The notes beneath the pieces were generated by a model that was not told the DNA's origin, did no database searches, and saw only the letters and a program-made list of their open reading frames with translations. A stretch of 64,000 bases of DNA from UBA7359 sp964523895. Lineage in GTDB: Bacteria; Pseudomonadota; Gammaproteobacteria; Eutrophobiales; Eutrophobiaceae. The position numbers and the translations under genes are program-made. The first letter of the stretch is position 1. Each line of letters opens with the position of its first letter. The stretch lies in contig CAZGBJ010000006.1 of NCBI GenBank assembly GCA_964523895.1, positions 48,672-112,671 of the forward strand, read 5' to 3'. Of the stretch, positions 51,192-60,165 are shown in pieces.

Positions 51192-52565
51192 TTATTGCTT
51201 CTTTCGGCGTAGTCCGATCATGATACCAATGACGATCAATGCTGCCGGTAATACGAATAAAAATCCTATGCCTATAATTCCTAATACGGTTGGCGAAATA
51301 TCCAGCTGCGTGTCATTTGCAATTTTTGGTGGAATCGAAATGAATTCGTCGTCGCTACTTAACCAGTTAATAATTCGTGTGCCAAGTTCGTTGTTGCCAC
51401 TATTAGCAAGATAGGTATTTGATAAAAAGTCACCATCACCGACAATGACAATACGTTGTTGTTTATTGACGAGTTCGTCACCTTCTTCTGTTTCTATGTC
51501 ACGTTCCAGACTTAAGCCAATAGTTAATGGGCCCTGCGTATCATTGTCTCTATTAAATTCAACTTCACCTTCAAGTTTTTCGGTTTCGTTCCATGTGTGG
51601 TCGCCGGTAGTAAGAATTTGTTTAGCCAACCACTTGTCTGATTCAATTATTTCAATGGCGCCAGCCATAGGGAACAAGGTAGTGAATTCGAAGTCCGCTG
51701 TTATGGCATGTGGCGGGTATAAACTACTAGTGACTAGTGTGATTGTAGGGTCATTAATGCCAATTAATTGTCCGGCGAAGTCAATTACTGCGCCAGGATA
51801 AAACTGAATGGATAATTGTTCCGCCAATGTTTCCAGTTTATAAAGTGGACCTGGTTCATGTAGCCATAATAAATTGCCGCCAGAATTGATGTAATTAAGA
51901 ATAATCTCAAGTTCACCCGGGAGATAATCAATCCGTGGTCCTGCAATAACTAAAATACTGGTGTTATCCGGGATAAACTGTATTTCAGTCAAATTGATAG
52001 GTTGAACCCGGTAGCCTTTATTGAAAAGCTGTTTAACCCAGTTACTCAAATCATGATTTGCCTCATTCAAAGCGTTACGCTCACCATGACCTTCTACAAA
52101 AGCAACCCATCTTTCCTGATTACGCGCCAGGCGCTGTAGCGCATTGGTAAATACCTGCTCTTGATCAGAAGTGACATGTTCGCTGCGATCTTGATAACGT
52201 ACGATAATCTCGCCGTCGACAGTAATTCCGAGATTACGAACTTCATCAGGGACAGCATCCGGGTTTACAAAACGCAATATAATATCGGCTTTGTGGCGCT
52301 GATACTTTCCAATGAAATTTTTAACAGCATCACGTAATAATGAATTTTCACGTGCATAAGATGTTACTTCAATCGGGTCTGGCATTTGCGCCAATAGATT
52401 GCGGCTTGCTTCTGACAGGGTGTGTCGCCCGTTAGCGGTCCAGTCATATTCTGCTGAATGCTTTTGGCTAAGCCATGCTAATAGAACAAGAACAATGCTT
52501 AACAAAACAAACATAACGATACTGTTTAAGCGAGATTGTAACCGTGTTTTTGCTGTTACGAACAT
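51192..52565 (-). CDS. GldG-like ABC-associated auxiliary protein
   Basis: A 457-residue protein with membrane helices near both ends (about residues 15-33 and 430-450). The extracytoplasmic part has the ABC_transp_aux layout: YDWTANGRHTLSEASRNLL near residue 38, VAFVEGHGERN and LLWLHEPGPLY. In Bacteroidetes the relative GldG works with ABC proteins in gliding; in proteobacteria the role is unknown. It is 6 bp downstream of the permease gene and 1 bp upstream of the DUF4340 gene. Confidence 0.85.
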   Translation of the reverse strand: MFVTAKTRLQSRLNSIVMFVLLSIVLVLLAWLSQKHSAEYDWTANGRHTLSEASRNLLAQMPDPIEVTSYARENSLLRDAVKNFIGKYQRHKADIILRFVNPDAVPDEVRNLGITVDGEIIVRYQDRSEHVTSDQEQVFTNALQRLARNQERWVAFVEGHGERNALNEANHDLSNWVKQLFNKGYRVQPINLTEIQFIPDNTSILVIAGPRIDYLPGELEIILNYINSGGNLLWLHEPGPLYKLETLAEQLSIQFYPGAVIDFAGQLIGINDPTITLVTSSLYPPHAITADFEFTTLFPMAGAIEIIESDKWLAKQILTTGDHTWNETEKLEGEVEFNRDNDTQGPLTIGLSLERDIETEEGDELVNKQQRIVIVGDGDFLSNTYLANSGNNELGTRIINWLSSDDEFISIPPKIANDTQLDISPTVLGIIGIGFLFVLPAALIVIGIMIGLRRKKQ

Positions 52566-52571
52566 TTGGAA

Positions 52572-53318
52572 TCACCCATGAGTTCGCTCCGCATCCAGTC
52601 GCCAGATACTTAGCAATATAAAAAACAGACTAACGAAAATATAAAACAATACGTCGGCTGAATTAAACACGCCATTTAACAGGTTGGTATAGTGTTTAAG
52701 TAATGACAAATAAGAAAAAATTGCTGCCGTACTTTCCGAGGAATTAGCGCCCGCAATATTTATAATCCAAAGTAAAAATAAAACACCGAAAGTACTGATT
52801 GCTGCAGTTGCCGGCTGCTTTGTAAGTGAGGAAATAAATAATCCTATCGCTGCAAATGATGACGTTAATAATAATAAACCTATCAGCCCTGAAGCAATTT
52901 GTCCGAGGTCGAGTTGAGTGCCAAACAATAATGAAGCAGGCATTAAACTGATCATTATTAACATTAGAAAATAAAAAACGATCATACCGAGATATTTGCC
53001 AAGCACTAACTCAGTAATGCTTATCGGCGATGAGAACAACAATTTGATTGTGCCTAAACGGCGCTCTTCAGTTATTAACCGCATGGTTAATAAAGGCGAT
53101 ACCAGCAACATAATAACGCCGGCAATTTGATACATGCCAGAGACAACGACCTCTGTTAAACCGGCTCCTGCTGAGGCCGGTTGCATATATTGTGATAACA
53201 ACAGGTAAAAGAATATAGCTAATAGAAACTGTACAGTGGCAAGAATGATCCATGCTAAAGGTGATTTAAACAAACGACGTAATTCATTAACAGCTATTAA
53301 ATTAATATTATTAATCAT
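52572..53318 (-). CDS. ABC transporter permease (GldF-like)
   Basis: A 248-residue protein with six predicted helices. RRLFKSPLAWII at the N-terminus and SPLLTMRLITEERRLGTIKLLFSSPI near residue 78 are the landmarks of ABC-2-type permeases of the GldF/NosY group. With the ATPase, whose stop it overlaps by 8 bp, and the GldG-like protein it should form a membrane complex for export or envelope remodelling. Confidence 0.87.
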   Translation of the reverse strand: MINNINLIAVNELRRLFKSPLAWIILATVQFLLAIFFYLLLSQYMQPASAGAGLTEVVVSGMYQIAGVIMLLVSPLLTMRLITEERRLGTIKLLFSSPISITELVLGKYLGMIVFYFLMLIMISLMPASLLFGTQLDLGQIASGLIGLLLLTSSFAAIGLFISSLTKQPATAAISTFGVLFLLWIINIAGANSSESTAAIFSYLSLLKHYTNLLNGVFNSADVLFYIFVSLFFILLSIWRLDAERTHG

Positions 53319-54273
53319 CAGCGCTGTCTTCTTTAACTTGTTCGTTGTCGCCGTAAGTTAATCGCATAAAAGTAGTTTCGAGCGATGTGTCGGCAGGGTT
53401 TAATTTATATAAACCCCACTTTTCAGTAATCGCTTTTTCGACTATAGACTCAGTAGCATCTATATCCGGATTAAAATTAAACCGTAAAGTATCTTTGTTA
53501 ATGTTTTCCACAGAGGCAATGTCTTCTATATTTAGCAAATCTCCTAGTGCGGGAGGATGACGCAAACTAATTTCAATATGATCTATCTTTTCAGAGTTAT
53601 TTTGTAGTTGCTCCATTGCTTGATCCAGAACAATATTGCCCTGATTAATGATCAATACTCGATCACATAAACTTTGCACTTCTGAGAGAATATGAGTTGA
53701 GAGTATGACGCTATGATCTTCAGCTAGCTCCAGCATTAATTCTCTGATTTCCCGAATCTGTATTGGATCAAGACCTGAAGTGGGTTCATCAAGGATGATA
53801 ACAGACGGAGAATGAATAATTGCCTGAGCTATTCCGACACGCTGTTTATAGCCCTTGGAGAGGTTTTGTATTAGTCGCGACCCTGTGTTTTCCAAACCGC
53901 AGCGTAGTTTACTGACTTTAACAGCATCGATAAGCGCACCCTTTTTTAAGCCACGTAGTTTTCCAGCATAGTTTAAATATTCATCGACAGTCAGATCATC
54001 GTACAGTGGCGGTTGTTCAGGCAAAAAGCCAATATGTTCTTTCGCTTTTCGAGGCGCTTCGTTAATGTCATGTCCAGCAATATTGACGGAGCCATGATTT
54101 GCGGCAAGTACACCACAAATAATTTGCATAGTTGTCGATTTACCCGCGCCGTTTGGGCCAAGAAAGCCAAGAATTTCTCCACGGTGAACATTAAAACTGA
54201 CGTTTTCTATGGCACGCTGCTGCCCATAAAAGCGAGAAAGCTCATCAACTGATATAAGAATTTCATTCTCCAT
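53311..54273 (-). CDS. ABC transporter ATP-binding protein (GldA-like)
   Basis: A 320-residue ABC ATPase. Walker A is GFLGPNGAGKSTTMQI near residue 38, the signature LSKGYKQRVGIAQA near residue 140 and Walker B VIILDEPTSGLDP. A C-terminal extension of about 90 residues follows the nucleotide-binding domain, as in CcmA/GldA-type exporters. It is the first gene of a four-gene run (ATPase, permease, GldG-like, DUF4340) that continues into mutM. Confidence 0.9.
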   Translation of the reverse strand: MENEILISVDELSRFYGQQRAIENVSFNVHRGEILGFLGPNGAGKSTTMQIICGVLAANHGSVNIAGHDINEAPRKAKEHIGFLPEQPPLYDDLTVDEYLNYAGKLRGLKKGALIDAVKVSKLRCGLENTGSRLIQNLSKGYKQRVGIAQAIIHSPSVIILDEPTSGLDPIQIREIRELMLELAEDHSVILSTHILSEVQSLCDRVLIINQGNIVLDQAMEQLQNNSEKIDHIEISLRHPPALGDLLNIEDIASVENINKDTLRFNFNPDIDATESIVEKAITEKWGLYKLNPADTSLETTFMRLTYGDNEQVKEDSADD

Positions 54274-54441
54274 TGCGAAGCTATTATTCTCATTACTTCA
54301 TAACATGCAAGTTTCTTTGAACAAATAAAAGTCAGTCAGCAACAAGCAATAAAAAACAATGCCTTTAGATGTAAGAAGAATGAAATACTGGGAGGTTTTG
54401 CGGGAATTCCGCGAGAGACACTATAGTTTTCTTATTCGAAA

Positions 54442-54469
54442 TAAAAAAATAGCACTTAAAAAGTGCTAT
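54442..54469 (-). terminator. Terminator of rpmB-rpmG
   Basis: On the minus strand ATAGCACTT, TTT, AAGTGCTAT forms a perfect 9-bp stem followed by TTTTTTTAT. The left arm overlaps the rpmG stop codon. It ends the ribosomal-protein transcript before the ABC operon. Confidence 0.88.
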
Positions 54470-54621
54470 TTGATTTTGGCTTCTTTATAAATGACATGTT
54501 TGCGGGAAACAGGGTCATATTTCTTCATCTCTATTTTATCCGGCATGGTGCGTTTATTTTTGGTCGTAGTATAGAAATGACCATTATTTTCAGAAGAGAC
54601 GAGTTTAATTTTTTCGCGCAT
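54466..54621 (-). CDS. rpmG: 50S ribosomal protein L33
   Basis: A 51-residue protein read on the minus strand: MREKIKLVSSENNGHFYTT at the start and KKYDPVSRKHVIYKEAKIK at the end, the full L33 pattern. No CxxC zinc knuckles are present, so it is the zinc-independent type. It follows rpmB after 11 bp and ends within the terminator stem. Confidence 0.97.
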   Translation of the reverse strand: MREKIKLVSSENNGHFYTTTKNKRTMPDKIEMKKYDPVSRKHVIYKEAKIK

Positions 54622-54632
54622 AGTTTTTTACC

Positions 54633-54869
54633 TTAATTCGCCTTGTTACGAGCTTTAATATCAGCCAGCACATTTTCGATGCCATCTTTGTCGATAATAC
54701 GTAAGCCTTTTTTGCTGACGCGTAGTCTGACCCAACGACTTTCACTCTCAATCCAGAATCGTCTTGATTGCAGATTGGGCAGAAAACGACGTTTCGTTTT
54801 ATTATTTGCGTGGGAAACATTATTTCCGGCTAATGGGCGTTTTCCCGTTACTTCACATACTCGTGACAT
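54633..54869 (-). CDS. rpmB: 50S ribosomal protein L28
   Basis: A 78-residue protein starting MSRVCEVTGKRPLAGNNVSH at 54869; five further in-frame codons upstream are not part of the family. NKTKRRFLPNLQSRRFW and LRVSKKGLRIIDKDG are typical of L28. rpmB-rpmG is a conserved pair, usually near radC and coaBC in gammaproteobacteria, as here. Confidence 0.97.
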   Translation of the reverse strand: MSRVCEVTGKRPLAGNNVSHANNKTKRRFLPNLQSRRFWIESESRWVRLRVSKKGLRIIDKDGIENVLADIKARNKAN

Positions 54870-54986
54870 GATTCTTCTCGTCATTCATAATAAAAAAGAG
54901 CGCGGATTGTACATGGATTAAACCCTGAATCCAAGCACTAGCATGGCACTAATTGGTTTCGGTCAATATTGCTGTAATAGCCAGGA

Positions 54987-55661
54987 TTACAGTAAACCGC
55001 GCTCAGCCAGTGATATCGCATCGCTACTACCAATAATCAAGTGATCTAGTACCCGAACATCGATTAAACACAGTGCTTTTTTTAATTCTTGCGTCAAATT
55101 AATATCGGATTGGCTCGGTTCAGCTACGCCAGAGGGGTGATTATGCGAGAGAATAACGGCAGCGGCATTGTGTTTCAATGCTGCCCGAACGACTTCTCTG
55201 GCATGAACCTGGGCACTATCAATGGTTCCTCTGAAAAGCTCTTCAAAACTGATCAATCGGTGACGATTATCAAGATATAGGCAGGCAAATACTTCATAAG
55301 GGTAGGCGCGTAGCTTCAAAGTCAGAAATTCACGCGTTTGTTCAGGGCTAGTGAACGCATTTCCGACTTCCAGCTCTGCTTGCAGGTAACGTCGACCAAG
55401 TTCTATAGCGGCTTTTATCTGGACATATTTGACCATGCCCAGGCCTTTTATCTGACAAAATTGCTTTTGATCGGCATCAATAAGCTGGCGCAGACCCTGA
55501 AATTTATCTAATAATTCTCGTGCTAAACCTTCGGCAGATAAGCCTTCGCGACCGGTTCTTAGGAAAATGGACAATATTTCGGCGTCAGACAGGGCAGCAG
55601 GCCCTTTTTCTAGTAGTTTTTCTCTGGGTCTTTCATGGATAGGCCAGTTGGATATAGGCAT
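54987..55661 (-). CDS. radC: RadC family JAB-domain protein
   Basis: A 224-residue protein. The ATG at 55661 is preceded by AAGGAG at 8-bp spacing, better than the GTG three codons upstream. The N-terminal helix-hairpin-helix part has ERPREKLLEKGPAALSDAEIL. The C-terminal JAB/MPN domain has the metal motif SHNHPSG near residue 170, with the Ser and Asp completing it in EPSQSD. The name is historical and its biochemical role is unsettled. Confidence 0.95.
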   Translation of the reverse strand: MPISNWPIHERPREKLLEKGPAALSDAEILSIFLRTGREGLSAEGLARELLDKFQGLRQLIDADQKQFCQIKGLGMVKYVQIKAAIELGRRYLQAELEVGNAFTSPEQTREFLTLKLRAYPYEVFACLYLDNRHRLISFEELFRGTIDSAQVHAREVVRAALKHNAAAVILSHNHPSGVAEPSQSDINLTQELKKALCLIDVRVLDHLIIGSSDAISLAERGLL

Positions 55662-55681
55662 TTGTAACACTCCTTGTTACT

Positions 55682-55824
55682 GTGAGGCCTTTGTACGATT
55701 GTTCTTTTGTCCTCTGGCTTCGTTAAAAGTGTACTCAATCGGTCATTTATATCTATAAACTCCCTCTTTCCGTGCACTTTTGCCTCGCCAGTGAATAAAA
55801 GCCCTGCTCGTACAAAGGTCTCAC
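55682..55824. repeat. Long imperfect palindrome between radC and coaBC
   Basis: The left arm (55682-55731) and right arm (about 55775-55824) are imperfect inverted repeats of 50 bases: GTGAG/CCTTTGTACGA, CTTTT, CTGGC and AAAAGTG segments recur in order in both. The 43-base centre is itself partly palindromic (TTTATA, TC, TATAAA). The whole 143 bp would fold as one long hairpin. It carries no gene and lies between divergent genes, which fits a MITE-like element. Confidence 0.7.
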
Positions 55825-55902
55825 TGCTAGTTTTAAATGTATGTAAGTACATGCTTAATATGTACGTCACGAACAACAATAATAAGGTAAAATCAGGAAG
55901 AT

Positions 55903-57117
55903 ATGTATCAATTAAGTGGAAAACGAATTTTATTAGGCGTCACGGGCGGCATAGCAGCTTATAAGTCTGCTGTATTGCTGCGTTTGTTACAAAAGAATGG
56001 TGCGGATGTGCGTGTTGTCATGACGCACAGTACCACCGAATTTATAACACCTTTAAGCTTTCAGGCTCTATCAGGAAGACCCGTGCATACAGAATTGCTA
56101 GATCTGGCAACAGAATCAGCAATGGGTCATATCGAATTAGCGAGATGGGCGGATTTAATTTTAATTGCGCCGGCAAGCGCAAATTTTATGGCTAGATACG
56201 CAAATGGCTTTGCTGACGATTTGTTAAGCACTTTATGTCTGGCGACGACTGCCCCGGTTATATTAGCTCCGGCAATGAATCAGCAGATGTGGTTAAATCC
56301 GGCAACACAAGAAAACCTGGAAAAATTAAAAACAAGAGGCATTGCTATTATTGGTCCAGCAGAGGGCGATCAGGCTTGTGGTGAAAATGGACCTGGGCGA
56401 ATGCTTGAAGCAGAAGAAATTGCATTACTAGCCGCCAGATCATTTGAATCAAATATTCTGACAGGTTCTCGAATATTGGTTACTGCCGGACCTACCCGTG
56501 AGGCGATTGACCCAGTGCGATATATAAGTAATCGTAGTTCCGGCAAAATGGGTTACGCAGTCGCGATTGCAGCCAGGGAGGCGGGCGCTGATGTTTCTCT
56601 TATATCAGGGCCGGTTAATTTACCTGAACCAGAAAGAGTTAAAGTAACTAATGTTACTTCTAGCGTAGAAATGCATAGTCTGGTGATGCAAAACATCTCT
56701 GATACTGATATTTTTATTTCAGCAGCAGCAGTTTCGGATTACGCATTGGAATCAATTTCAGAGCAAAAAATAAAAAAATCCAATGACTCTTTTGAGTTAA
56801 AGCTAAAGAAAAACCCTGATATTCTGTCGGAAGTTGCTGCCATGCAAAATGCACCTTTTTCAGTTGGTTTTGCGGCAGAAACTGAAAACCTCGAATCGAA
56901 TGCGCAATCAAAATTGCGCACTAAAAAACTGGACATGATTGCGGCAAATCTGGTGGGAGATGAGCAAGGGTTTGATGTCGAAATGAATGCATTAACTGTA
57001 TTTTGGAAAACAGGCCAAAGACAATTACAACAAGCGCCAAAAACCAGATTGGCAAAAAATTTAATCACTCTTATTGCTGATCAATATAATGGAAAAAATA
57101 CAAATAAAACTCATTGA
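55903..57117 (+). CDS. coaBC: Bifunctional phosphopantothenoylcysteine decarboxylase / phosphopantothenate-cysteine ligase
   Basis: A 404-residue fusion enzyme of CoA synthesis. The N-terminal CoaC flavoprotein domain has LLGVTGGIAAYKSA, the catalytic His in SGRPVHTELL near residue 66, and the substrate clamp PAMNQQMW. ACGENGPGRM contains the reactive Cys. The C-terminal CoaB domain has VTAGPTREAIDPVRYISN and the catalytic Lys segment LKKNPDIL. It overlaps dut by 29 bp. Confidence 0.97.
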   Translation: MYQLSGKRILLGVTGGIAAYKSAVLLRLLQKNGADVRVVMTHSTTEFITPLSFQALSGRPVHTELLDLATESAMGHIELARWADLILIAPASANFMARYANGFADDLLSTLCLATTAPVILAPAMNQQMWLNPATQENLEKLKTRGIAIIGPAEGDQACGENGPGRMLEAEEIALLAARSFESNILTGSRILVTAGPTREAIDPVRYISNRSSGKMGYAVAIAAREAGADVSLISGPVNLPEPERVKVTNVTSSVEMHSLVMQNISDTDIFISAAAVSDYALESISEQKIKKSNDSFELKLKKNPDILSEVAAMQNAPFSVGFAAETENLESNAQSKLRTKKLDMIAANLVGDEQGFDVEMNALTVFWKTGQRQLQQAPKTRLAKNLITLIADQYNGKNTNKTH

Positions 57118-57583
57118 TGCGCGTTTAGGAAATGAATTTCCTATGCCAGATTATGCTACTGAAGGTTCTGCCGGTATGGATCTGTGTGCTTGCATTGATG
57201 ATGTTTTAGTTATTAAGCCCGCTGAGACAATATTAATACCTGCCGGTTTTGCTCTCCATATTGCAGACAATGCCTACGCTGCTGTGTTGTTGCCACGTTC
57301 TGGTCTTGGCCATAAACATGGTATTGTTTTGGGAAATTTGACCGGTTTAATTGATTCGGACTATCAGGGGGAGATTTTTGTTTCTTGCTGGAATAGAAGC
57401 GATACGCCATACACGATAAATCCTGGAGACAGGATTGCACAATTAGTGATAGTGCCAGTGGTACAGGCGAACTTTGAGTTCGTCGATTCATTTACTGAGA
57501 CAATAAGAGGCGCAGGTGGCTTTGGTCATACCGGTGTGTCTCAGGACTCAAGCAGCAAGACAATGGAGAATATTAATGGTTGA
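57089..57583 (+). CDS. dut: dUTP pyrophosphatase
   Basis: A 164-residue trimeric dUTPase from the ATG at 57089, matching family N-termini (KIQIKLIDARLGNEFPMP). All five motifs are visible: GSAGMDLCA, PRSGLGHKHGI, GNLTGLIDSDYQGE, PGDRIAQLVIVPV and the C-terminal RGAGGFGHTG. It hydrolyses dUTP to dUMP and keeps uracil out of DNA. It overlaps coaBC upstream and algC downstream (ATGGTTGA, 8 bp). Confidence 0.97.
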   Translation: MEKIQIKLIDARLGNEFPMPDYATEGSAGMDLCACIDDVLVIKPAETILIPAGFALHIADNAYAAVLLPRSGLGHKHGIVLGNLTGLIDSDYQGEIFVSCWNRSDTPYTINPGDRIAQLVIVPVVQANFEFVDSFTETIRGAGGFGHTGVSQDSSSKTMENING

Positions 57584-60092
57584 TGGACCAGTTACTAATC
57601 GGCGTTTTAGTCGAAGGGTTGTTAGAAAAGCAGTGGCTATATCTGCGGGCGTGCTGATTTTTTTTATTGTTGTCGGTGGTGGTTGGGCGTTGTACTCAAA
57701 AAATGTTGCTGATGCAGAAGAGGCCAATCGTGAAGCTAACGAAGCAATGGCACGAGATATTGCATCGCAAGTACAAAAACATCTGGGCACGGTAAAAGCA
57801 AAACTCTCTGTCTTGGCTAAAGATCAGCAAACTATTTCCTTGTTTGAGGGAGGTGCGGATAATGCAGCGTTGCTCGCTATGGCAGAAGAAAAAAAATCTT
57901 TATTCGCGCAAGCTTTAAAATTACGTTATATCAAACCGGGCTCATATGAACTTGATAATATTTCGATACCGCCACTTAGTTATGCTTCATTAGATATGCT
58001 TAAGAAGGCGGAAACAACGAGTCAGGTAAATTCAGAAGTTCATATGTTTGGAACTCCAAATCAACATATTGTCATTATTGAACGCGTAGTTAATAACGCT
58101 TTTGAACTTATCGGGCTTTTGCATTTAAGTCTGGACGTTAGCTTTTTTGATAGTTTTGCGAAAGATTTATCCCTGGATAATGGTTATGCGGAACTAACGC
58201 AACGCGGATCAGGTAAAACATTAATTTTAACTAAAATAGGTAGTGGCGGTGCAAGACAAGGTGAAGCGACTACAGTTAGTGTAAATGACACGCGCTGGAT
58301 CATTGCTTATTGGTCAGGCGATGAGGCAGTAATAATAGAGGATGAGGCTTCATCAGGTATGCCTGCCGTGCCAATTGCGATTGCATTATTATTACTCATA
58401 GGTGCTGGCGTTTATTTTGTCATGAAGAAAAAGGGCTCTTCTTCAGAGGCGACAGAGGATGATTTGATACTCTATCAAGGGGCCGTTCTGGCAATTGCAG
58501 AAGGCGCACACCCTGGTGTCGAACATATGATTCCGCATTTGCCAAAAGGCGAACGAATTACAGCTAACTTAAAACCTGTTTCACAAGGAATGAGCGGTGA
58601 AGATGTCACCATGATGGCGGTGCCTCTAGCTGAATCGGAAGCAGTCACGGAAGCTATAGACGAAGAACCGGCATCGTCAGAACAAAACGAAGCAGAAAAG
58701 AAAGATGATCGATTGCAAATTGCTCCGGTTGTTTTTCGAGCTTATGACATCCGTGGTGTCGTTGATGAAAGCCTGACCGAAGAAGCTGTTTGCGAAATAG
58801 GCAAGGCAATAGGAACAATAGCACATGAACAAGGCCAGCAAGGTATTGTCGTTGCTCGTGATGGTCGGGTTTCCAGTCCTATGTTAGGCGAAGCATTAAT
58901 AAAAGGTTTGCGCAGTAGCGGGCGTGATGTGATTGATATCGGCGTGGTTCCGACGCCAGTATTATATTTTGCAACATACCATCTTGAGACTAGTAGTGGC
59001 GTCATGATTACTGGAAGTCATAATGCACCGGAATATAATGGCCTGAAGATTATGTTGGCCGATAAGACTCTAAGCGGCGATGATATTAAGGATATTCAGA
59101 ATCGTACAATTAGTGGCGAATATACAAGCGGACAAGGCGATCTTCGTCACGCTGATATTTCTGCAGACTATGTTAGACGAATCTCGGAAGACATCCCTGT
59201 TGCATTAGGATCGTCATTAAAAATCGTTGTTGATTGTGGGAATGGTGTGGCTGGCACATTAGCGCCTCAATTACTTAATGCTATCGGTCATGACGTCATT
59301 GAGATGTATTGTGATATTGATGGAAATTTCCCTAATCATCATCCTGATCCTAGTAATCCCGAAAATTTGCAAGAGCTGATCGAGAGAGTTAAAGCTGAAG
59401 GCGCGGATATTGGTTTTGCCTTTGATGGCGACGGTGATCGCCTAGGAGTGGTTGATGCGGATGGCAATATTATTTATCCCGATCGACAACTTATGTTATT
59501 GGCTAAAGATGTTCTCTCACGTAATCAAGGTGCGAAAATTATTTTTGATGTTAAATGTAGTCGCTATTTGAAATCAATTATAGAAACTAATGGCGGCGAA
59601 CCGTTGATGTGGAAGACAGGCCATTCATTTATTAAAAACAAGATGAAAGAAGTCGACGCACCTTTAGCTGGTGAGATGAGTGGGCATATCTTTTTTAAAG
59701 AACGTTGGTATGGTTTTGACGATGCTCTGTATACCTCAGCACGTCTTATCGAAATATTTACCAACGCCAAGACTACACCAACAGAATTATTTGCGGAGCT
59801 TCCTGATGGGTTTTCAACGCCAGAACTACGAATGCCGTTAAGCGAAGATGAGCATGCTGGTTTTATGGAAGAACTTGTAGAGAAAATGGCTGTGTCAGAT
59901 GCGGACGTTATTGATATTGATGGTTTACGTATTGAATATAGTGATGGCTGGGGATTAGTTCGGCCTTCGAATACATCGCCTTATATTATTTTAAGATTCG
60001 AAGGAGAAAATGAAGCGGTACTTGATCGCATCAAGGCTGAATTTCGCGCCGCAATTCAGCTTGTTAAAGCTGATGTTGAATTACCATTTTAA
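57576..60092 (+). CDS. algC: Phosphomannomutase/phosphoglucomutase with N-terminal membrane sensor-like domain
   Basis: An 838-residue protein from the ATG at 57576 (GGAG upstream). Residues about 20-39 and 263-283 are membrane helices around a roughly 220-residue extracytoplasmic domain; a low-complexity linker leads to the mutase at about residue 383. There RAYDIRGVVDESL, the phosphoserine loop TGSHNAPEYNG, the metal loop FDGDGDRLGV, GEMSGHIFF and RPSNTSPYI are all present. It interconverts sugar 1- and 6-phosphates for polysaccharide and LPS synthesis. Pseudomonas AlgC has the same long form. argB follows. Confidence 0.93.
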   Translation: MVDGPVTNRRFSRRVVRKAVAISAGVLIFFIVVGGGWALYSKNVADAEEANREANEAMARDIASQVQKHLGTVKAKLSVLAKDQQTISLFEGGADNAALLAMAEEKKSLFAQALKLRYIKPGSYELDNISIPPLSYASLDMLKKAETTSQVNSEVHMFGTPNQHIVIIERVVNNAFELIGLLHLSLDVSFFDSFAKDLSLDNGYAELTQRGSGKTLILTKIGSGGARQGEATTVSVNDTRWIIAYWSGDEAVIIEDEASSGMPAVPIAIALLLLIGAGVYFVMKKKGSSSEATEDDLILYQGAVLAIAEGAHPGVEHMIPHLPKGERITANLKPVSQGMSGEDVTMMAVPLAESEAVTEAIDEEPASSEQNEAEKKDDRLQIAPVVFRAYDIRGVVDESLTEEAVCEIGKAIGTIAHEQGQQGIVVARDGRVSSPMLGEALIKGLRSSGRDVIDIGVVPTPVLYFATYHLETSSGVMITGSHNAPEYNGLKIMLADKTLSGDDIKDIQNRTISGEYTSGQGDLRHADISADYVRRISEDIPVALGSSLKIVVDCGNGVAGTLAPQLLNAIGHDVIEMYCDIDGNFPNHHPDPSNPENLQELIERVKAEGADIGFAFDGDGDRLGVVDADGNIIYPDRQLMLLAKDVLSRNQGAKIIFDVKCSRYLKSIIETNGGEPLMWKTGHSFIKNKMKEVDAPLAGEMSGHIFFKERWYGFDDALYTSARLIEIFTNAKTTPTELFAELPDGFSTPELRMPLSEDEHAGFMEELVEKMAVSDADVIDIDGLRIEYSDGWGLVRPSNTSPYIILRFEGENEAVLDRIKAEFRAAIQLVKADVELPF

Positions 60093-60165
60093 CAACCGAA
60101 TTTATTATTTTTCTAAAGGTCTTGAGTAATCCTAACGTAGACATATTTATCATATAGAAACAACA

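Noticed and set aside
52349..52356. CACGTG core reminiscent of parS
   Set aside because: The flanks (TTTTCACGTGCATA) are not palindromic beyond the hexamer, so it is not a parS site.
55610..55879. An 89-codon minus-strand open frame between radC and coaBC
   Set aside because: It overlaps the radC start in another frame and lies over the long palindrome, which explains its sequence.
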